A stretch of 64,000 bases of DNA. It comes from JAZDFC01 sp043808235. GTDB taxonomy: Bacteria; Bacteroidota; Ignavibacteria; Ignavibacteriales; Melioribacteraceae. The stretch covers positions 186,001 through 250,000 of the forward strand of contig JAZDFC010000095.1 in NCBI GenBank assembly GCA_043808235.1, given 5' to 3'. The notes beneath the pieces were generated by a model. That model made no database searches, was not told where the DNA came from, and saw nothing but the letters and a program-made list of their open reading frames with translations. A program made the translations under genes and the position numbers. Each line of letters starts with the position of its first letter. Position 1 is the first letter of the stretch. Of this stretch, positions 1 through 8,881 are shown in pieces.

Positions 1-880
1 CATCGGCAGGCGCGGTTGTAAATTGAATAGGTTCTTTCGCAGAGGAGCTTTGAGCTACGATTTCCACTAACGGTTTTAAACCAAACTCCTTCGCTTTTTC
101 TTCCGACATAATCAGCAGGGCAGCCGCACCGTCGTTTATGCTTGATGCATTTGCAGCAGTAATAATTCCCGAATTATCGAATGCTGGTTTTAGTCCACGA
201 ACCTTGTCGAAATTTACTTTCTTCGGCTCTTCATCTTCACTTATTATTCTGTCTTCCTTTTTCGATGTAATTTTAACCGGTACAATTTCATCGCTAAATC
301 TTCCGTTCTTTTGTGACTCGAGTGCACGTTTATATGATTCTATTGCGAAATCGTCCACTTGTTCGCGGGTGAATGAAAATTCCTTCGCACAGGTTTCTGC
401 ACACTTCCCCATATGAATGTTGTTATAAACATCCCAGAGTCCGTCCTTTATCATCGAATCAATAATTTCTCCGTGACCCATTTTATAACCATTTCGCGCC
501 TTAGGTAAGAGGTAAGGGGCATTTGACATGCTTTCAATGCCACCTGCAATAATTACATCGGCATCACCACATTGAATTGCTTGATGGGCGAGCATAACGG
601 CTTTTAATCCGCTTCCGCACATTTTATTAATTGTTAAGCACTCAACTTTTTCTGGCAGACCCGAGAAAAGGGCAGTTTGTCTCGCCGGCGCTTGACCAAT
701 TCCTGCCGACAGTACATTGCCTAAAATGACTTCATCTATTTTTTCCCCGGCGATATTTGTTTCAGCTAATATCGCTTCAAGAACAAATTTACCGAGCTGC
801 GGCGCGGAAAATGACGAAAGTTCTCCCTGGAATGAACCAACGGAAGTCCTTTTCGCAGAGGTAATTACAATTTTTTTCAT
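1..880 (-). CDS. Acetyl-CoA acetyltransferase (thiolase), C-terminus beyond the window edge
   Basis: Thiolases cleave 3-ketoacyl-CoA with CoA, or condense two acetyl-CoA, in beta-oxidation or ketone/PHB metabolism. About 293 N-terminal residues are visible, starting from an ATG at 880 and reading off the left edge. The start matches the family (KKIVITSAKRT) and the nucleophilic cysteine lies in NKMCGSG at about residue 88. The N-terminal thiolase domain is complete; the second catalytic Cys and the His of the C-terminal domain lie outside the window. The gene follows a 3-hydroxyacyl-CoA dehydrogenase by 21 nt on the same strand, so the two probably form a beta-oxidation operon. The exact chain-length preference cannot be told from sequence. 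Confidence 0.93.
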   Translation of the reverse strand, partial: MKKIVITSAKRTSVGSFQGELSSFSAPQLGKFVLEAILAETNIAGEKIDEVILGNVLSAGIGQAPARQTALFSGLPEKVECLTINKMCGSGLKAVMLAHQAIQCGDADVIIAGGIESMSNAPYLLPKARNGYKMGHGEIIDSMIKDGLWDVYNNIHMGKCAETCAKEFSFTREQVDDFAIESYKRALESQKNGRFSDEIVPVKITSKKEDRIISEDEEPKKVNFDKVRGLKPAFDNSGIITAANASSINDGAAALLIMSEEKAKEFGLKPLVEIVAQSSSAKEPIQFTTAPAD

Positions 881-901
881 TTTATACCTTTAACTTTTTT
901 C

Positions 902-2239
902 TTATGAAATATTTGACCGGTCCATATAATTGTTGATGGGGCCGTAAGCATGGAAGAAACCGGTTTTCAATATGGTGTTAACATCTTCTTCATTATTGGC
1001 AACTTTATCATGCACAAGTTTCAAAGCAATCTTTCTTGAATAAGCACAATACTTTCTGGCTAATTCTCCGCCAGGAGTATTCAGATTTTCTAATTCATTA
1101 AAATATTCTCTTAATATTTTATCCCTATCATCTGCTTTGATGACATTTTTCCATGTTTGAATTTTGGACGGAGTATTCCCGAGTAGGGAATCACACTTCT
1201 CTCGAATTTCTGAAATAGGCTGATAATTTTCCCCCGAAAAATCATAAATTGAAATAGGCTGTCCTTTTTCGTATTTCATTATACCATCGCGTTGCGAACC
1301 ATCAGGATTTTGTCCGCCCTTGATACCAAGTTTAATAAATTTATCAAGGAGCGTACTTTCTAAATTTTCGTCGGGCATATAAGGATTCATCACTTTTAGA
1401 ATGAACAAAACAACGTCAATCCCAACATAATCAATGAGCTGGAATATTCCCATCGGTCGAATTAAATATTCCTGACTAATTTTATTGATGATAAATACTG
1501 ATTCCGCAAATGATAATTCTCTATGCAATCCTTCTACTTCGTTAAGAGCGAATAATGCATCCCGCATAAAATGACCATTACCAATAAATCCAGCAACATC
1601 GTTTGATGGAACGACAGTCTTTTTTAATTTTTTCGCTAATTGCATAGCAAATTCATGAATTTCTGGTTTGGTTGAGGGACAAGTTATTAATTCAACTAAT
1701 TTTTGTACAGCCGGTGGATTGTAAAAATGAAATCCGATTATCCTACCGTTTAATACTGCTTTATCATCGAGGTAACCAATCGGCACTGATGAAGTATTTG
1801 TAAAATACCATGGATTACAATTGTTCATTCGCTCAATTTTTGTGAACAGATTTATCTTCAACTCAGGATTTTCATTCACTGCTTCAAAGATAATTTTGGA
1901 TGAGGCTGCAGATTCCATTTTTGTAGAAATATTAATTATTGAAAGCACTTCGCTCACATATTTCTCAATGAGTTTGCCTTCATCATTTTCATCCGGGGAA
2001 TGCTCTTTAATAAAATCAATTTTTTTCTCGGCAATTTTTCTCGCTTGAGTTTCAACATATTTTAAAACGCCGGTAAGTGCGTTTTCCGATACATCAATCG
2101 CATTTAATTTATAATTCGTGTTGCGGGTTTTTATTTTCAAGTCGGTCATTTCCACAGCTGTGAGTAACAGAATACCGCTCCCCATTTTTCCTGCTGCACC
2201 AAGAACCGATACATTTTCTAATACTTGTTCGTAGTTCAT
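902..2239 (-). CDS. 3-hydroxyacyl-CoA dehydrogenase family protein
   Basis: NAD-dependent oxidation of L-3-hydroxyacyl-CoA to 3-ketoacyl-CoA, the step before thiolase. The N-terminal Rossmann fold starts with a GxxGxMG loop (LGAAGKMGSG, residues 13-22). The substrate-binding FTNTSS is at about 146-151 and the catalytic His is in GFHFYNPP at about 169-176, followed by the helical C-terminal 3HCDH domain. At 445 residues it is longer than simple HAD enzymes (about 280-310), the extra length being C-terminal. No enoyl-CoA hydratase domain is visible. The ATG at 2239 has GGGAG upstream. The thiolase lies directly downstream, which supports a degradative role. Confidence 0.88.
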   Translation of the reverse strand: MNYEQVLENVSVLGAAGKMGSGILLLTAVEMTDLKIKTRNTNYKLNAIDVSENALTGVLKYVETQARKIAEKKIDFIKEHSPDENDEGKLIEKYVSEVLSIINISTKMESAASSKIIFEAVNENPELKINLFTKIERMNNCNPWYFTNTSSVPIGYLDDKAVLNGRIIGFHFYNPPAVQKLVELITCPSTKPEIHEFAMQLAKKLKKTVVPSNDVAGFIGNGHFMRDALFALNEVEGLHRELSFAESVFIINKISQEYLIRPMGIFQLIDYVGIDVVLFILKVMNPYMPDENLESTLLDKFIKLGIKGGQNPDGSQRDGIMKYEKGQPISIYDFSGENYQPISEIREKCDSLLGNTPSKIQTWKNVIKADDRDKILREYFNELENLNTPGGELARKYCAYSRKIALKLVHDKVANNEEDVNTILKTGFFHAYGPINNYMDRSNIS

Positions 2240-2363
2240 TTGGAATCTCCCAAAGTGCGTAATTCAATGTGTATTAATTTTTGATTTAATAATACTAATA
2301 AATGGGAAATAAAAAAAATGGATGGATTAAAAGAATTTATAACAACGACCGAGTAAAACACTA

Positions 2364-3233
2364 CTATATTTCAAACGAGAGGCAACATTTTAATTTTCCA
2401 CAAGGTCCGCTCAGTTTAGATAAATTGGATGATAGATTCTGCTCGCTCGCAAACTGTGTTTTAATACGGCGGAAATTATTAATAAACGTAGCACAACAAT
2501 ATTCCCTACCGCACATACCAACACCACCGATTCGTTTTGCTTCATCGCGCACACCAATCTGGCGTAGTTCTATCCTGGTTTTAAATTCTGAAGCAAGGTC
2601 TTTAGCCAATTCTCTGAAATCAACTCTTCCATCGGCTGTATAAAAGAAGAATAATTTTTTTCGATCAAATTGAAAATGGATGCTAACTAATTTCATTATC
2701 AGATTGTATTTACTTACTTTCTCAGTAAATAAGGGGAAAGCACGCATTTCATCGCAATTATTTCGCTCAAGCCGTTCAAAATCCTCATCATTAAGTTTTC
2801 TAAGTATTATAGGAAGTTCCTCTCCGAACAAGCCAAGTTTTTGCCTTCGAATCTTTACAATCTCACCCGTTTCATAAATCTTTGCCACCTCGGTTATATC
2901 TTCATTTTGAACAAGTACAAAATCATCCTGAGTAAGTTCAATCTGCTTATCAATATTTAATTCGCAAAAATGACATCCGAGTAATCCGCAGCAGATAACT
3001 TCGGAAATATTCCGATCATCGTATGGCGTTCGGTTTTGATATTCCATACCGCAGGCAAGACAGCCGCTGATATTAAGTGAGCCATTCTTAAGATTGGATG
3101 AAATTAAGGATTGGTATCGTTCATTACATTTTATTTCGGCTGTTTTGAGGTCAAACATGTCCGAATTACTGTTGTAAAAAGACAGATCTATATTAAACAA
3201 CGTTTTACCTTTGCGAAATTGTACCCAACTCAA
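2364..3233 (-). CDS. PSP1-domain protein (YaaT/RicT-like)
   Basis: PSP1 proteins include Bacillus YaaT (RicT), part of an Fe-S-containing complex that affects RNA processing and sporulation; in other phyla the role is not established. The C-terminal half carries the diagnostic GGVGMCGREYCC and GPCGKLKCCL motifs, and the N-terminal half has further Cys clusters (CLACG, CCGLLGCHFC), so metal or Fe-S binding is plausible. The start is a TTG inside the end of holB (29-nt overlap); it keeps the VQFRKG strand seen at the start of the domain. Translation stops directly after CCLSFEI, where many homologues continue with a tail. It is the last gene of the M23-DUF2795-holB run. Confidence 0.85.
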   Translation of the reverse strand: MSWVQFRKGKTLFNIDLSFYNSNSDMFDLKTAEIKCNERYQSLISSNLKNGSLNISGCLACGMEYQNRTPYDDRNISEVICCGLLGCHFCELNIDKQIELTQDDFVLVQNEDITEVAKIYETGEIVKIRRQKLGLFGEELPIILRKLNDEDFERLERNNCDEMRAFPLFTEKVSKYNLIMKLVSIHFQFDRKKLFFFYTADGRVDFRELAKDLASEFKTRIELRQIGVRDEAKRIGGVGMCGREYCCATFINNFRRIKTQFASEQNLSSNLSKLSGPCGKLKCCLSFEI

Positions 3234-4317
3234 ATATAATATTCGAAGCTATAATATTCAAATTAACATTTCGATTTATCGCTTCAATCAAGTTTTCGAC
3301 GGTAGTAAAAATACGGCTCAAGTCGGCATCTTTGAATTTTTCGTTAAATTTTTCAATTGTATCGAGTTGATTTTTGAAATAATAGTCCCGGAATTCAATT
3401 TTATTTTTGATTGTATCGGTAAACCACAACAATACCATTTTCAACATCTGAACGAATACCGGAGCCGGATAATTTTTTAAAATATAAGTTATCTCTTTGA
3501 ATGCGCTTTCGTACCATTTTACCAGTGAAAACCGAAGAAGAGAAATGGTTTTTTCAATCAATTCATCAATATCATTTTCTATTAATTCGAGCGCGGTGTG
3601 AGTAGAACCTCCCGCAAAAAGAGCTACTCTTTCAGCATCGTGCTTTGTCAACTTGAAATAGTCTGTAAGTATTTCAATAATGGTTTGAAAATCAAGCGGT
3701 TCAAAATCAACATGCCAACAACGGGAAAGTATTGTTGATAGGAGTTTCTCTTTGTTTGATGTTAAGAGAATAAAAATTATTCCCTCCGGAGGTTCTTCCA
3801 AACTTTTAAGTAGGGCATTTTGGGAATCCTCCGTCATAAGATGCGCATCTGAAATTATTATAAATCGCCAGGGTATATCGCTGTAATTCATGCTAATAAA
3901 TTTTCGGATATCGCGGATGCTGTTGATCTTGATGTTATTGGCTTTATCAACAGTTATTTTATAATATGGATTGGAAATTTTCTTATAAATTTCCTCATTT
4001 ATTTCCTTTATCTGGGATTCATCAAGTTTATCCAAGGGAGAGTCGTCAGAATTTTCATTTTTGCCCCTGGGCAGAGGCATTACATACTTAATATAAGGTT
4101 CCGATAAGTACGTTATTTTATTAAGAACTTGCTCGGAAATATGCAGGTTGTGGGATTGAAATAAATATTTTGCAAATTCAACAGCAACAAGATGTTTTCC
4201 AACACCCGAGTTGCCGTTAAATAGCAAAGCATGAGGAATTCTTTTTGAAAAAATAATTTTATTTAAGGTACGAACACTTTTACTTTGACCTAAAATTCCC
4301 GCCCCAAATTCTTCCAT
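3205..4317 (-). CDS. holB: DNA polymerase III delta-prime subunit (clamp-loader ATPase)
   Basis: Clamp-loader subunit that helps place the sliding clamp on DNA. It has an AAA+ fold with Walker A GNSGVGK at about residues 35-41, the sequence DAHLMTEDSQNALLKSLEEPP typical of delta-prime/gamma, and the SRC motif (ILSRCW). Length (370 aa) fits. The zinc-binding cysteines of tau/gamma-type subunits are absent from the insertion after Walker A. It lies 18 nt downstream of the DUF2795 gene and overlaps the PSP1 gene, an arrangement also seen in Firmicutes, where holB and yaaT are neighbours. Confidence 0.9.
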   Translation of the reverse strand: MEEFGAGILGQSKSVRTLNKIIFSKRIPHALLFNGNSGVGKHLVAVEFAKYLFQSHNLHISEQVLNKITYLSEPYIKYVMPLPRGKNENSDDSPLDKLDESQIKEINEEIYKKISNPYYKITVDKANNIKINSIRDIRKFISMNYSDIPWRFIIISDAHLMTEDSQNALLKSLEEPPEGIIFILLTSNKEKLLSTILSRCWHVDFEPLDFQTIIEILTDYFKLTKHDAERVALFAGGSTHTALELIENDIDELIEKTISLLRFSLVKWYESAFKEITYILKNYPAPVFVQMLKMVLLWFTDTIKNKIEFRDYYFKNQLDTIEKFNEKFKDADLSRIFTTVENLIEAINRNVNLNIIASNIIFELGTISQR

Positions 4318-4335
4318 TAAAAGTACCGCAAAAAA

Positions 4336-4563
4336 TTAATTCATATCGTCTTCATCCGAATAAAAGAATTCATCGTCACTCGGATAATCGGGCCATATAT
4401 CTTCAATAGATTCAAATACTTCTTCATTGTCTTCTACTTCCTTCAAATTTTCCAAAACCTCAAGAGGAGCGCCGATCCTATCGGCATAATCTAGGAGCTC
4501 TTCTTTAGTGACTGGCCATGGAGCATCGTCGAGGTATGAGGCTAATTCCACCGTCCAAATCAT
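4336..4563 (-). CDS. DUF2795 family small acidic protein
   Basis: 75-residue protein matching the DUF2795 family by its core ELASYLDDAPWPVTKEEL followed by DYADRIGAP. The C-terminal third is very acidic (EDIWPDYPSDDEFFYSDEDD). Biochemical function is unknown. It sits 21 nt after the M23 peptidase gene and 18 nt before holB, so it is probably co-transcribed with both. ATG start at 4563. There is no signal peptide or membrane segment, so it should be cytoplasmic. Confidence 0.85.
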   Translation of the reverse strand: MIWTVELASYLDDAPWPVTKEELLDYADRIGAPLEVLENLKEVEDNEEVFESIEDIWPDYPSDDEFFYSDEDDMN

Positions 4564-4584
4564 ATAACTAGTTGACTCCTGTTA

Positions 4585-5520
4585 TTATTTCTTATTAGCG
4601 CTTAAGTCGAAGAGTCTTATATCTTCGAACATAAAATTAAGAGGATTAAGAACTATTCCATTATGATGTACTTCGTAGTGAAGATGCGGACCAGTGGTAA
4701 GTTCACCGGAATTTCCAGTTAGGGCGATAACATCGCCTCTTTCAACCTTTTGTCCCTCGGTAACTTTTGATTCGGAAAGATGGCCGTACACTGTTTGATA
4801 ACCAAACCCGTGATCAATTTCGACGACTAATCCGAGACCCCCTCTGTGTCCAACAAATTCAACTCTACCACCACCCGGTGCAAATACTTTTGAGTACATA
4901 TCGGTTATTAAATCCTGCCCTTCGTGCATTCTATTTATTTTAAGAATGGGGTGAAATCTAACCCCGAATGGGCTTCCGTAAGAACAATCTAACAACGGGC
5001 GAATAGCCGGAATGGTTTCGTACAAGCGTTTGTTGTAATCTAATGCATCTTTAATCTCAGCATAGTTATTCTTCTCAAAATTGACTTCTGCTGTAACTTT
5101 TTCAAGATAAAAATCGAGTTCTTCCAAAATAGATTTCAATTCACCGGCAGATGAAGGATTAATATCTTCAAAGCTTCTTCCACCCACGCCAACATCTCGA
5201 TCTTCCGGAGTTAACGGTCGAAGATCAACAGCTAATCTTAAATCGTTATTGTCTTTTGTGATGGATTGAAGATCCTTCGACAGATTTTTATAATTCGCAA
5301 GGAGACTATTCAATTTACGCGTAATTTCACGGTTTTTGCTTTGCAGAGCTTTAACTTCTGCATCGGGATTAAAGATTTCTTTTACAACAAAATATCCGCC
5401 AAAAACAAAAAAAGAAATTAACGTGGAAAAGAATAGAATTAGAAATACGAACTTGCTATAGAAGTTGCGTATTTCTACGAATTTCAGCTTATTTTTTGAG
5501 AAGTAATAAAACTCTTTCAT
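4585..5520 (-). CDS. M23 family metallopeptidase, membrane-anchored
   Basis: Zinc peptidase of the LytM/M23 family, expected to cut peptidoglycan cross-links in the periplasm, or to activate amidases if degenerate. One membrane segment lies at about residues 23-48, then a coiled-coil stretch (about 55-175), then the M23 domain. The zinc ligands are present: MHEGQDL (His and Asp) and GPHLHYEV (HxH), with YGHLS between them, so the enzyme looks active. In the family this layout (TM, coil, LytM) is typical of cell-shape and division peptidases. It is the first gene of its operon and has its own promoter. Confidence 0.9.
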   Translation of the reverse strand: MKEFYYFSKNKLKFVEIRNFYSKFVFLILFFSTLISFFVFGGYFVVKEIFNPDAEVKALQSKNREITRKLNSLLANYKNLSKDLQSITKDNNDLRLAVDLRPLTPEDRDVGVGGRSFEDINPSSAGELKSILEELDFYLEKVTAEVNFEKNNYAEIKDALDYNKRLYETIPAIRPLLDCSYGSPFGVRFHPILKINRMHEGQDLITDMYSKVFAPGGGRVEFVGHRGGLGLVVEIDHGFGYQTVYGHLSESKVTEGQKVERGDVIALTGNSGELTTGPHLHYEVHHNGIVLNPLNFMFEDIRLFDLSANKK

Positions 5521-5532
5521 AATTCGGTTGCG

Positions 5533-5561
5533 AAGTTACTAAATGAATATTTGTTTGTCAA
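5533..5561 (-). promoter_or_regulatory. Sigma70-type promoter of the M23 peptidase operon
   Basis: On the minus strand TTGACA (5561-5556) is followed after 17 nt by TAACTT (5538-5533), 12 nt upstream of the M23 ATG. The -35 box is a perfect consensus; the -10 box is weaker. It lies in the 63-bp gap after hprK, so it gives this operon a start independent of the hprK operon. Confidence 0.5.
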
Positions 5562-5583
5562 TCCGAAAATCACCGCAAAATTT

Positions 5584-6597
5584 TTATTCAAAATCGTGTT
5601 CAAAATACTCTATCGCTCTATTCACTTCGAGTGTTTTACGATTGATTTTCTTGGTTAATCTGTCTTGTAAAATTCTTGCTGCATCATAACCGTAGTGCTT
5701 CAATAAATAATTCAATGCAATAACTTCCGAGATTACCGTTATATTTTTACCGGGAACGATTGGTAACTTAATATATGGTATCTCCACATCAAGAATATTT
5801 ATTTTTGATTCATCGAGACCGGTGCGAGTGTAGTGGGCGTTTTCATCCCAATATTCTAATTCGACTATTACTTCCAATCTTTTTTGAAATCTTATAGCGC
5901 GGACACCGAACATGCCGCGGATATCGATTATCCCAACGCCACGAATTTCCATAAAGTGCTTTACCAAATCGGTTCCGCTCCCCATTAATATGCCTTCACC
6001 CTTTTTGGTAAGAATTACAACATCATCGGCAACTAAACGGTGACCCCGTTCAATTAAGTCGAGAGCTACTTCACTTTTTCCTACACCAGATTTTCCGACG
6101 AAGAGCATTCCAATACCATAAACATCTACAAATGATCCATGAAGCGATAAACGCGGTGTAAACTGATCGTCTAAAAAATCGCTGATTAGATAGGTTAATT
6201 TTGTAGTTGAATAACGCGAACCGAAAATAGCTATTTTACGATCTTCTGCTATTCGTAAAAGTTCGGGGAAAGGAACATTGTCATTTGTTATTACTATGCA
6301 TGGAATTTCAAAATCGCATATTCTTTTAATACTTTCAACTCGTTCTTGAGTTGTAAGTCCGCGAAGATATCTAATCTCCGTATTGCCAAATAGTTGAATT
6401 CTATTAAAAGAATATAACTCAACAAACCCGGCTAAGGCTAAGCCGGGTCTGTGTAAGTTTTGATCTGTAATCAATCGATCCATCCCCACTTCGCTAGTGA
6501 GAAGTTTAAGACCGAATTTTTCTTTAATGTTTTGATAAAAGAATTGTACAGTAATATTCTCCTTCCGGGAGATATTTTTGTTGGTAATGTGAATCAT
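5584..6597 (-). CDS. hprK: HPr kinase/phosphorylase
   Basis: Bifunctional kinase/phosphorylase acting on a serine of HPr-type phosphocarriers, linking carbon or energy state to regulation. The N-terminal domain (1-130) is followed by the catalytic domain with His153 (SLHGSF), Walker A GKSGVGKS at 168-175, the ADD acid pair near 190-192, and the HprK signature around EIRGVGIIDIRGMFGVRAI. Length 337 fits (usual about 310-330). The gene overlaps hpf by 4 nt (ATGA), as in the hpf-ptsN-hprK clusters of Proteobacteria. No HPr or PTS gene is in the window, so the partner is unknown here. Confidence 0.93.
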   Translation of the reverse strand: MIHITNKNISRKENITVQFFYQNIKEKFGLKLLTSEVGMDRLITDQNLHRPGLALAGFVELYSFNRIQLFGNTEIRYLRGLTTQERVESIKRICDFEIPCIVITNDNVPFPELLRIAEDRKIAIFGSRYSTTKLTYLISDFLDDQFTPRLSLHGSFVDVYGIGMLFVGKSGVGKSEVALDLIERGHRLVADDVVILTKKGEGILMGSGTDLVKHFMEIRGVGIIDIRGMFGVRAIRFQKRLEVIVELEYWDENAHYTRTGLDESKINILDVEIPYIKLPIVPGKNITVISEVIALNYLLKHYGYDAARILQDRLTKKINRKTLEVNRAIEYFEHDFE

Positions 6598-6896
6598 CTT
6601 TTTTTAGCCAAACGCTTGGTTTTAAGTTTTCTCAACTGCCTGGACAATTTATCCACACCAAGACTAACGGATTTATGGAAATCCTCCCCTGTCTCGGAGA
6701 TTCGCAAAGTATTACCCGGTACTTTCAATGCAATCTCAACATTTTTAATGCTATTGTTTGCATGAATGAAACTGAGTATTACATTTGCCTCCATTATTTC
6801 ATCGCTAAATCTTTCCAGTGATTTTAATTCGGTGGTGATAAAATCTTTTAGGGTATCCTTTGCCCTAAACTTTCTGGATGTGACTTGGATGTTCAT
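6594..6896 (-). CDS. hpf: Ribosome hibernation promoting factor, short form (HPF/RaiA)
   Basis: Small ribosome-associated protein that binds the 30S decoding region and silences ribosomes in stationary phase. At 100 residues it has only the N-terminal S30AE domain (IQVTSRKFRAKDTL, then LERFSDEIMEANVILSF). The C-terminal dimerisation domain of long HPF is missing, as in gammaproteobacterial YfiA/HPF. The basic tail (KLKTKRLAKKR) fits rRNA binding. It lies 10 nt after the recombinase gene and is coupled to hprK by ATGA. Confidence 0.88.
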   Translation of the reverse strand: MNIQVTSRKFRAKDTLKDFITTELKSLERFSDEIMEANVILSFIHANNSIKNVEIALKVPGNTLRISETGEDFHKSVSLGVDKLSRQLRKLKTKRLAKKR

Positions 6897-6906
6897 AATA
6901 TCTCCT

Positions 6907-7803
6907 TTATGATTTTGGATGCGCTGATTTGTATGATTTTTTTAACTGTTCAATGCTTACATGTGTATATATCTGGGTTGTTGATAAATTCTCATGACCG
7001 AGTATTTCCTTAATCGCCATTAAATCCGCTCCCCTATCAAGCATATGTGTAGCTGCAGAATGACGTAAAATATGCGGACTTTTCTTTTCAATATCAGTAA
7101 CCTTACCAAGGTAAGAATGGACTATGTCGTACACAAATCTCGGATTTAATTTTTTCCCTTTAGATGAAATTAAAAACGGAGCTGAGTATGATTTCTTTTC
7201 TCTCGAATTTAGATAATCCAACAAGATTGGCAAACTCTTTGAACCGAGCGGAACAATACGTGTTTTAGAACCTTTACCGAAAACCCTGATGGAACCATTT
7301 TGCAAATCAACATCCCCAATTTTTAAATCGCAAATTTCAGAAACACGAAGCGCACAACCGTAAAGCAGTTCGAAAATACATTTCTTCAATCTAGTTGGTT
7401 CATTATCGATTTCTTCATCCAATATTTTAATTACTCTTAAATAGGAGTCAATACTTATAATATCCGGGAGTTTTCGTTTGGATTTAGGATTCGGAATTTG
7501 AGTTATTGGATTTTTATTGATCGAATCGTTTCGTACTGCGAAATCGAAAAGACCTCGTAATGAAGAAAGCTTGCGAGAGATAGAACTTTTATTATAACCG
7601 GATTCGCTTAGATACATCACATATGTACGAATATTTCTTTCCGTTATTTTATCAAGTGAGTTTAAATTTAATGAATCGCAAAAATTAAAAAATTGAGACA
7701 GATCATTATTGTACGCAATAATGGTTTTTTCGCTTGCCCGACTAACACCATTGAGCTCGGAAAGGTAATCTTTGATTATTAAGTTCAGCTTAATTTCTTT
7801 CAT
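6907..7803 (-). CDS. Tyrosine recombinase XerC/XerD
   Basis: Site-specific recombinase expected to resolve chromosome dimers at dif. It has the SAM-like N-terminal domain (1-100) and the catalytic domain with all active residues: Arg153 (CALRVSE), Lys177 (GKGSK), His244 and Arg247 (HILRH), His270 (LGHEN) and Tyr279 (QIYTH). The length of 298 is standard for XerC/XerD. Its housekeeping neighbours (hpf, hprK, DUF494) and the lack of att-like repeats argue against a phage integrase. Sequence alone does not separate XerC from XerD safely. Confidence 0.9.
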   Translation of the reverse strand: MKEIKLNLIIKDYLSELNGVSRASEKTIIAYNNDLSQFFNFCDSLNLNSLDKITERNIRTYVMYLSESGYNKSSISRKLSSLRGLFDFAVRNDSINKNPITQIPNPKSKRKLPDIISIDSYLRVIKILDEEIDNEPTRLKKCIFELLYGCALRVSEICDLKIGDVDLQNGSIRVFGKGSKTRIVPLGSKSLPILLDYLNSREKKSYSAPFLISSKGKKLNPRFVYDIVHSYLGKVTDIEKKSPHILRHSAATHMLDRGADLMAIKEILGHENLSTTQIYTHVSIEQLKKSYKSAHPKS

Positions 7804-7932
7804 TTATTACAGAACTTTTTTCCAGTTAAACAATCGAAAATTTCTGTGAAGAAATTAAAAATAAATTAACAAAAATATAATAGAACAATATTGAGTAATA
7901 TTTTATAAGAATAGATTACCAAAATTTTTCAC

Positions 7933-8394
7933 TTAGTTTATTGTATCCGACGAATTAAGCAGCACCCGGCTTCCCGGCAAGATATCGGCATTAAATTCAA
8001 TTATTGAAATGAACACAAGCCAGTTGATATCTTCTTTGCTTATAGTGTTATAGGGGAACAATAATATCTGTTCAAGAATTAGTTCGAAATCGCCTGTGCC
8101 AATCAAACCAACATTCAGTAAGTAAACGAGATAGTTAAAATTATCAACTCCGAGTAATTCCTTTTCATCGTTGGATAACACACGAAAATTTTTGTTTTTA
8201 CGCGTTTGATTTTTATTCTTAGCTACTTTTTTACTCAGTACTTTATCATAAACTAAACTAAAAGCTGCACTCACAGTCTGCTTGTCAAACTCTTTTTGAC
8301 TAACAAGCTTCTTATTTATTTCGTCCAATGAAACGTTTTTATTATTCAGATAATCCAGTATTTGAGCAAGAACTTCAACAATTTTTGCTGTCAT
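7933..8394 (-). CDS. DUF494 / Smg family protein
   Basis: 153-residue protein of the DUF494 (Smg) family, recognisable by the start KIVEVLAQILDYLNNK and by the C-terminal block with ISKEDINWLVF. The molecular function of the family is not known; in Proteobacteria smg sits near dprA and topA. It starts 1 nt after the ybeY stop codon, so it is co-translated in the long operon that runs down from trpS. The middle (about 60-80) is lysine-rich and probably flexible. No signal peptide or membrane segment. Confidence 0.75.
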   Translation of the reverse strand: MTAKIVEVLAQILDYLNNKNVSLDEINKKLVSQKEFDKQTVSAAFSLVYDKVLSKKVAKNKNQTRKNKNFRVLSNDEKELLGVDNFNYLVYLLNVGLIGTGDFELILEQILLFPYNTISKEDINWLVFISIIEFNADILPGSRVLLNSSDTIN

Positions 8395-8395
8395 A

Positions 8396-8836
8396 TCACC
8401 GTAAAAAATTTTTCTCTAAATATTTTAATTCCGCCAGAAATTTGTCTTCGAGTAACCTCATTTTACGTTTTTCTGAGGTTTTTATATCGTTATGTCCAAG
8501 CATATGCAAAATACCGTGAATTATCAAGCGCAAAATTTCACTTGAATATTTTACGCCGAATTTACGCGAATTTTCTAATGCATCGGTATACGAGATATAA
8601 ATTTCACCATCCAAAGTATCGATTTCACTAGAATAATTAAAGGTAATAATGTCGGTAGAATAATCATGCCCCAAATACGCCTTATTAATGCGGATAATGT
8701 CTTCAACTGAAACAAAATTAATGCCCATACTATTCACTTTAAAATTCAACTTGGTTGAAAGTGCATTCACAGCCTGATGAACTGTTATTTTTCGAAGCTT
8801 TTTAAAACTATCGCTTTGTACAATAAGATTCTTCAA
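8396..8836 (-). CDS. ybeY: Endoribonuclease YbeY (rRNA maturation)
   Basis: Zinc endoribonuclease needed for 16S rRNA 3-prime maturation and ribosome quality control. The family metal motif H-x3-H-x5-H is present as HGILHMLGHND near residues 108-118. TTG start with GAGAGAAAG upstream; no ATG fits the start of the domain. Length 146 is normal. It is placed between the S41 peptidase and DUF494 with short gaps. Confidence 0.92.
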   Translation of the reverse strand: MKNLIVQSDSFKKLRKITVHQAVNALSTKLNFKVNSMGINFVSVEDIIRINKAYLGHDYSTDIITFNYSSEIDTLDGEIYISYTDALENSRKFGVKYSSEILRLIIHGILHMLGHNDIKTSEKRKMRLLEDKFLAELKYLEKNFLR

Positions 8837-8881
8837 TGCTTTCTCTCAATTTTAGATAATGAAATTTATAATGAGTCTTTT

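Noticed and set aside
138..416. Plus-strand ORF opposite the thiolase
   Set aside because: It is the antisense shadow of a conserved, well-matched thiolase frame and has no motif of its own.
2302..2643. Plus-strand ORF starting in the gap after the dehydrogenase
   Set aside because: Most of it lies opposite the conserved Cys motifs of the PSP1 gene; codon use and sequence look random.
6907..7803. Tyrosine recombinase as sign of a mobile element
   Set aside because: Length, active-site spacing and core-gene neighbours fit XerC/XerD, and no flanking att-like repeats or cargo genes were seen.
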